From Apium graveolens (Eukaryota; Streptophyta; Magnoliopsida; Apiales; Apiaceae): a DNA stretch of 64,000 nucleotides. The notes under the pieces were generated by a model. The model was not told the origin of the DNA, made no database searches, and was given only the letters and a program-made list of their open reading frames with translations. The stretch spans positions 26,579,376 to 26,643,375 of the forward strand of contig NC_133648.1 of NCBI RefSeq assembly GCF_009905375.1, in the 5' to 3' direction. This document shows positions 61,413 to 64,000 of the stretch, piece after piece (position 1 is the stretch's first letter; each line of letters opens with the position of its first letter). Position numbers and translations under genes: made by a program.

Positions 61413-62174
61413 TGATAACTCCGGTGTGCGGGGCTGTTCCTTCCGACGCTACTCCTGGCTCTTCTTGCGGTTACGGTGTAACTGTTGTGGGGTGTCTACA
61501 AAACAACACCGGAGGGGGGTTTGTGCCCCACGGCGCCTCCGGTATGCGAGTAAGAACCCGCTTTGCGAAAATGAAGATAGATAAGAAAGCAGGGCGACTG
61601 TGTGTGTATGTTTGTGTGTGAGAGAGTGTAACCCCTAAATCCCTTCCTCTTGAAGTATATAACCCAAGGGTAGGGTTAGGGTTTGGTACCTTTAGATCAT
61701 GATCGTTTGTTGCTGGGGGTGGAGGACGCCTGGTTCAGATGGATTTTATACACGTGTCTGGGTAAGGACCGCGTCAGAATGCACCATAGGTGTGCTGACG
61801 TGGGTCATGCCTGTCTCAATTGTTGGCTTTTGATAGCTGTCATTTTCACGTGTTTATTCTCATACCTCACGTGCTCCTCCTTAGAAGGCTGCGAGGTTGG
61901 CTTGTGTTTGTGTTGGGTATGACCCGACACTTTCATGAGCTCGGCTCGTCCTATAGTAGTGTTGAAAACTAGTTGAGAGGTCACATTACCCATAGACTGA
62001 GCCTGAACCCGTCTATCCCTGTGATCCTGGCTCATCTCAATAGCTTGCTCCTGGATCGAGGGGTGCTTACTGTCCTTGTGCTTGGTCCACCCTAGTGTAG
62101 GGTCGACCTCTAGCTGAGGTGGCTGATATCGTATCATACTGCTTGGCTTATTTTGTTGGAGCATATTGATACAC
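61413..62174 (-). repeat. Candidate 5' LTR of the Tat element
   Basis: On the minus strand this would start TGTATCAATATGC and end AGTTATCA next to the PBS, about 762 bp. A TATA box (GTTATATAC, minus strand, at about 61655-61663) lies at a sensible U3/R position. No matching 3' LTR exists in the window, so the outer boundary is inferred only. Confidence 0.6.
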
Positions 62175-62178
62175 CGTT

Positions 62179-62781
62179 GTTAAAGAGTATAAGATCATGT
62201 TCGGTCCTTCCTCTACCACCTTAAGATTTTAGATGGACTGGTTACTTAATATGGTATCAGAGCTCAGGCTGGAAAAGGACTCAGGTTCGATTCGATACTT
62301 GCCACCCCCAATATTTCTCATAATTTATCATGGACACGAAAGGCAAATTAATGCCCCAAAAATGGACGTCCGTGATCCACTTTTTGACCCAAAAATGGGC
62401 TCTCGAGTGAGGGGGAATGTTAGAATATAAGATCTTGAAAAGGGTCATTCTCTAACACCCAAATTAATGCCCAAAAAATGGGCGCCCGTGATCAACTTTT
62501 CGACCCAAAAATGGGCTCTCGAGTGAGGGGGAATGATAGAATATAAGATCCTTGACATGGTATCAGAGCTCAGTTTAGGGAGGGACTCGGGTTCGAGTCG
62601 TTCCACCCCCATTTGTTTAATTAAATATTGTTATTGGTATTGACATTGATATTGGTTATATTTGTTGATGTCAATCGGTACGAAAAGTATCGTACAATTG
62701 AGGGGAGTGTTAAAGAGTATAAGATTCTGTTCGAGCCTTCCTCTACCACCTTAAGGTTTTAGACGGACCGGTTACTTAACA
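62179..62781 (+). mobile_element. TRIM retrotransposon with 73-74-bp terminal repeats
   Basis: Short direct repeats at 62179-62251 and 62708-62781 start TGTTAAAGAGTATAAGAT and end GGTTACTTAAYA. The PBS TGGTATCAGAGC follows the first (62252-62263), and a GAGGGGAG purine tract precedes the second. A second PBS-like TGGTATCAGAGCTCAG near 62557, and two copies of an internal CCCAAAAATGGGCTCTCGAG block, show that at least one further TRIM-like unit is merged inside. No coding sequence is present. Confidence 0.8.
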
Positions 62782-62789
62782 GCCATAAT

Positions 62790-63345
62790 GCATGGGTCTG
62801 GTAGCGGATAAATACCTCGGTGTTTGGAATCAAATCTATGGCGTTGAATTTGTTAGCCGATTGGAAACAGGCACGGGAAAAGGAAGCTAGTAGTAGAGTA
62901 CAACCAGCCAGTAAAAAGTGGAGTAAACCACCTGCAGGCTGGATGAAGATTAATATAGATGCAGCCTGTGCTCCAAGGAAGTGAGTATGTAGGGGTGGGG
63001 TGTGTGGCTAAAGATGAGACATGTAGTTCGGTTCGTGCAAGGTGCAAGGTGGTAAGGGGAAGAAGACAAGCAAGAGAAGTAGAAGCATTGAGTGTAAGAG
63101 ATGCGTTAACATGAACAAAGAGTTGGACTACTAAGTGCATATTTAAATGGGATGCCAAATTACTGGTGGACGCAATACACGGGGCAGAGGGAAAGTCTAT
63201 ATTCCATACTATTGTTGACCAATGACCACTGTGTTGAATTGTTAAAACCCTTTGATGCAGTGTTAGAGGTTTTTAACATAGGTTCTCGAATAATGTAGCC
63301 CATTCCATAACAAGGACCGTATATTCTATATCAAGTCTCAAGGAG
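62790..63345 (+). pseudogene. LINE-type RNase H (RVT_3) remnant
   Basis: Plus-strand pieces in two frames read ALNLLADWKQAREKEASS, KWSKPPAGWMKINIDAACA, CVAKDETCSSVRARCKVVRG, AREVEALSVRDALT, KCIFKWDAKLLVDAIHG and NNVAHSITRTVYSISSLKE. This is the C-terminal end of a plant LINE ORF2 or a related RNase H-like protein (D, E, D residues visible). At least one frameshift (after 62985) and stops disable it. No poly(A) tail is obvious. Confidence 0.8.
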
Positions 63346-64000
63346 TGAGGTCACATTCTCCTTATTTTCAGAGGAGTTTTAATATATGCAAGTACAATTT
63401 TTAAAAAAGAGAAGAAACAATAACGAAATAATATTCTAAAATAAAATGACCTAATGAGTCTAACGTAACTACAAATCGAAAAGAATGTGTTTATATTATA
63501 AAAAATGATTATTACATTAAAATGTATACCCACGCTAAACTAAGTTATATAAATTAGTGGTTGTTTCGGCAAATCACTTGACATAATTACTTAGTTTCTC
63601 AATAATTAGTCATAGATGTAAATTAAATAACTTATTTTTATTTTAAAAATGAGATTTGATCTTTAATTTTGTAATAAATATTTATATTTTAGAAAAACTG
63701 CATATAAGTTATAAATTGAAAATATGTTACTTACAAGTTGATTAGTAAAGAGGCCAGCAAACCTTATTTTTTTAAATGTAGACAATTAGACAATTATGAT
63801 GAATTCAATAATATTTTAAAATAAGAAATTAATTATAAAATTTAAATTTTAATTACATAAAATAAACTAATAGTCACGTCTACATATTTAATAATTAGGC
63901 ATAATACAGATATTAACCAAACCAAACATATTGAGCTAATTCTATTTAGAGCTGACCATGCCCCTCTATTAGGAGGTGTGAATACTTACTGTAACAATAA
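63346..64000. other. AT-rich DNA, nothing recognised
   Basis: No coding sequence, RNA gene or bounded repeat can be supported here. Confidence 0.5.

Larger units (their letters stand above)
45895..62174 (-). mobile_element. Degenerate Tat-lineage Ty3/gypsy retrotransposon, interrupted by two insertions
   Basis: Reading the minus strand: a 5' LTR candidate (61413-62174), a PBS, gag (about 59360-60990), protease (about 58059-59150), reverse transcriptase (57004-57819), RNase H plus a second RNase H-like domain (56081-56638), integrase (54795-55555, then 46400-46753), and a 3' region with tandem repeats. The extra RNase H and the 3' tandem repeats fit the Tat lineage. A Ty1/copia element (46754-54759) splits integrase, and a foldback MITE (58457-59009) splits protease. 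I found no 3' LTR to the left, so that end is truncated. Frameshifts are frequent and the element is dead. Confidence 0.85.

Noticed and set aside
61805..62164. 119-codon minus-strand open frame
   Set aside because: It lies inside the candidate Tat LTR and has low-complexity Gln/Lys/Ser composition, so it is unlikely to be a gene.

Overview
The window is nuclear DNA of a flowering plant, most likely a eudicot; I cannot name the species. The genes are widely spaced and intron-rich with GT-AG junctions, the intergenic DNA is AT-rich, and roughly half the window is recognisable transposable-element sequence (LTR retrotransposons, LINEs, TRIMs and foldback or hAT-like MITEs). I see no bacterial, organellar or CRISPR features and no convincing tRNA or rRNA gene.

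Four host genes can be supported. On the minus strand are the 5' part of a PP2A B' (B56) regulatory-subunit gene (845-1975, continuing off the left edge) and a complete nine-exon gene for a plastid-type AAA/R3H protein of the SPD1/ycf45 family (3293-10183). On the plus strand are a complete four-exon RD19-type papain-like cysteine protease (23586-25842) and a small Gag1-like-clamp (DUF4050) protein with four coding exons and a 5'UTR intron (30644-34320). They are ordinary housekeeping or stress genes and do not form a pathway.

Between the first two and the last two genes (11.1-23.3 kb) lies a decayed region. A 3.3-kb palindrome is made of two 955-bp inverted LTR-like arms around a small LTR element, and the whole is bounded by a 5-bp direct repeat. 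It is followed by plus-strand fragments of an importin-alpha-like ARM-repeat pseudogene and by a tandem segmental duplication (16.4-18.4 kb and 18.9-21.7 kb). Each duplicate copy carries small conserved open frames and records MITE insertions made before and after the duplication.

The right part (38.7-63.3 kb) is a retrotransposon graveyard. It holds a 4.3-kb minus-strand LINE; a SIRE-like Ty1/copia fragment; and a degenerate Tat-type Ty3/gypsy element (45.9-62.2 kb, minus strand) with tandem repeats beyond pol. The Tat element is split by a young, internally deleted 8-kb Ty1/copia element with about 1.58-kb LTRs and by a 553-bp foldback MITE. A TRIM and an RNase H-like LINE remnant follow. 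The most unusual structure is the palindromic LTR composite at 11142-14450. I did not find a new defence or metabolic system.
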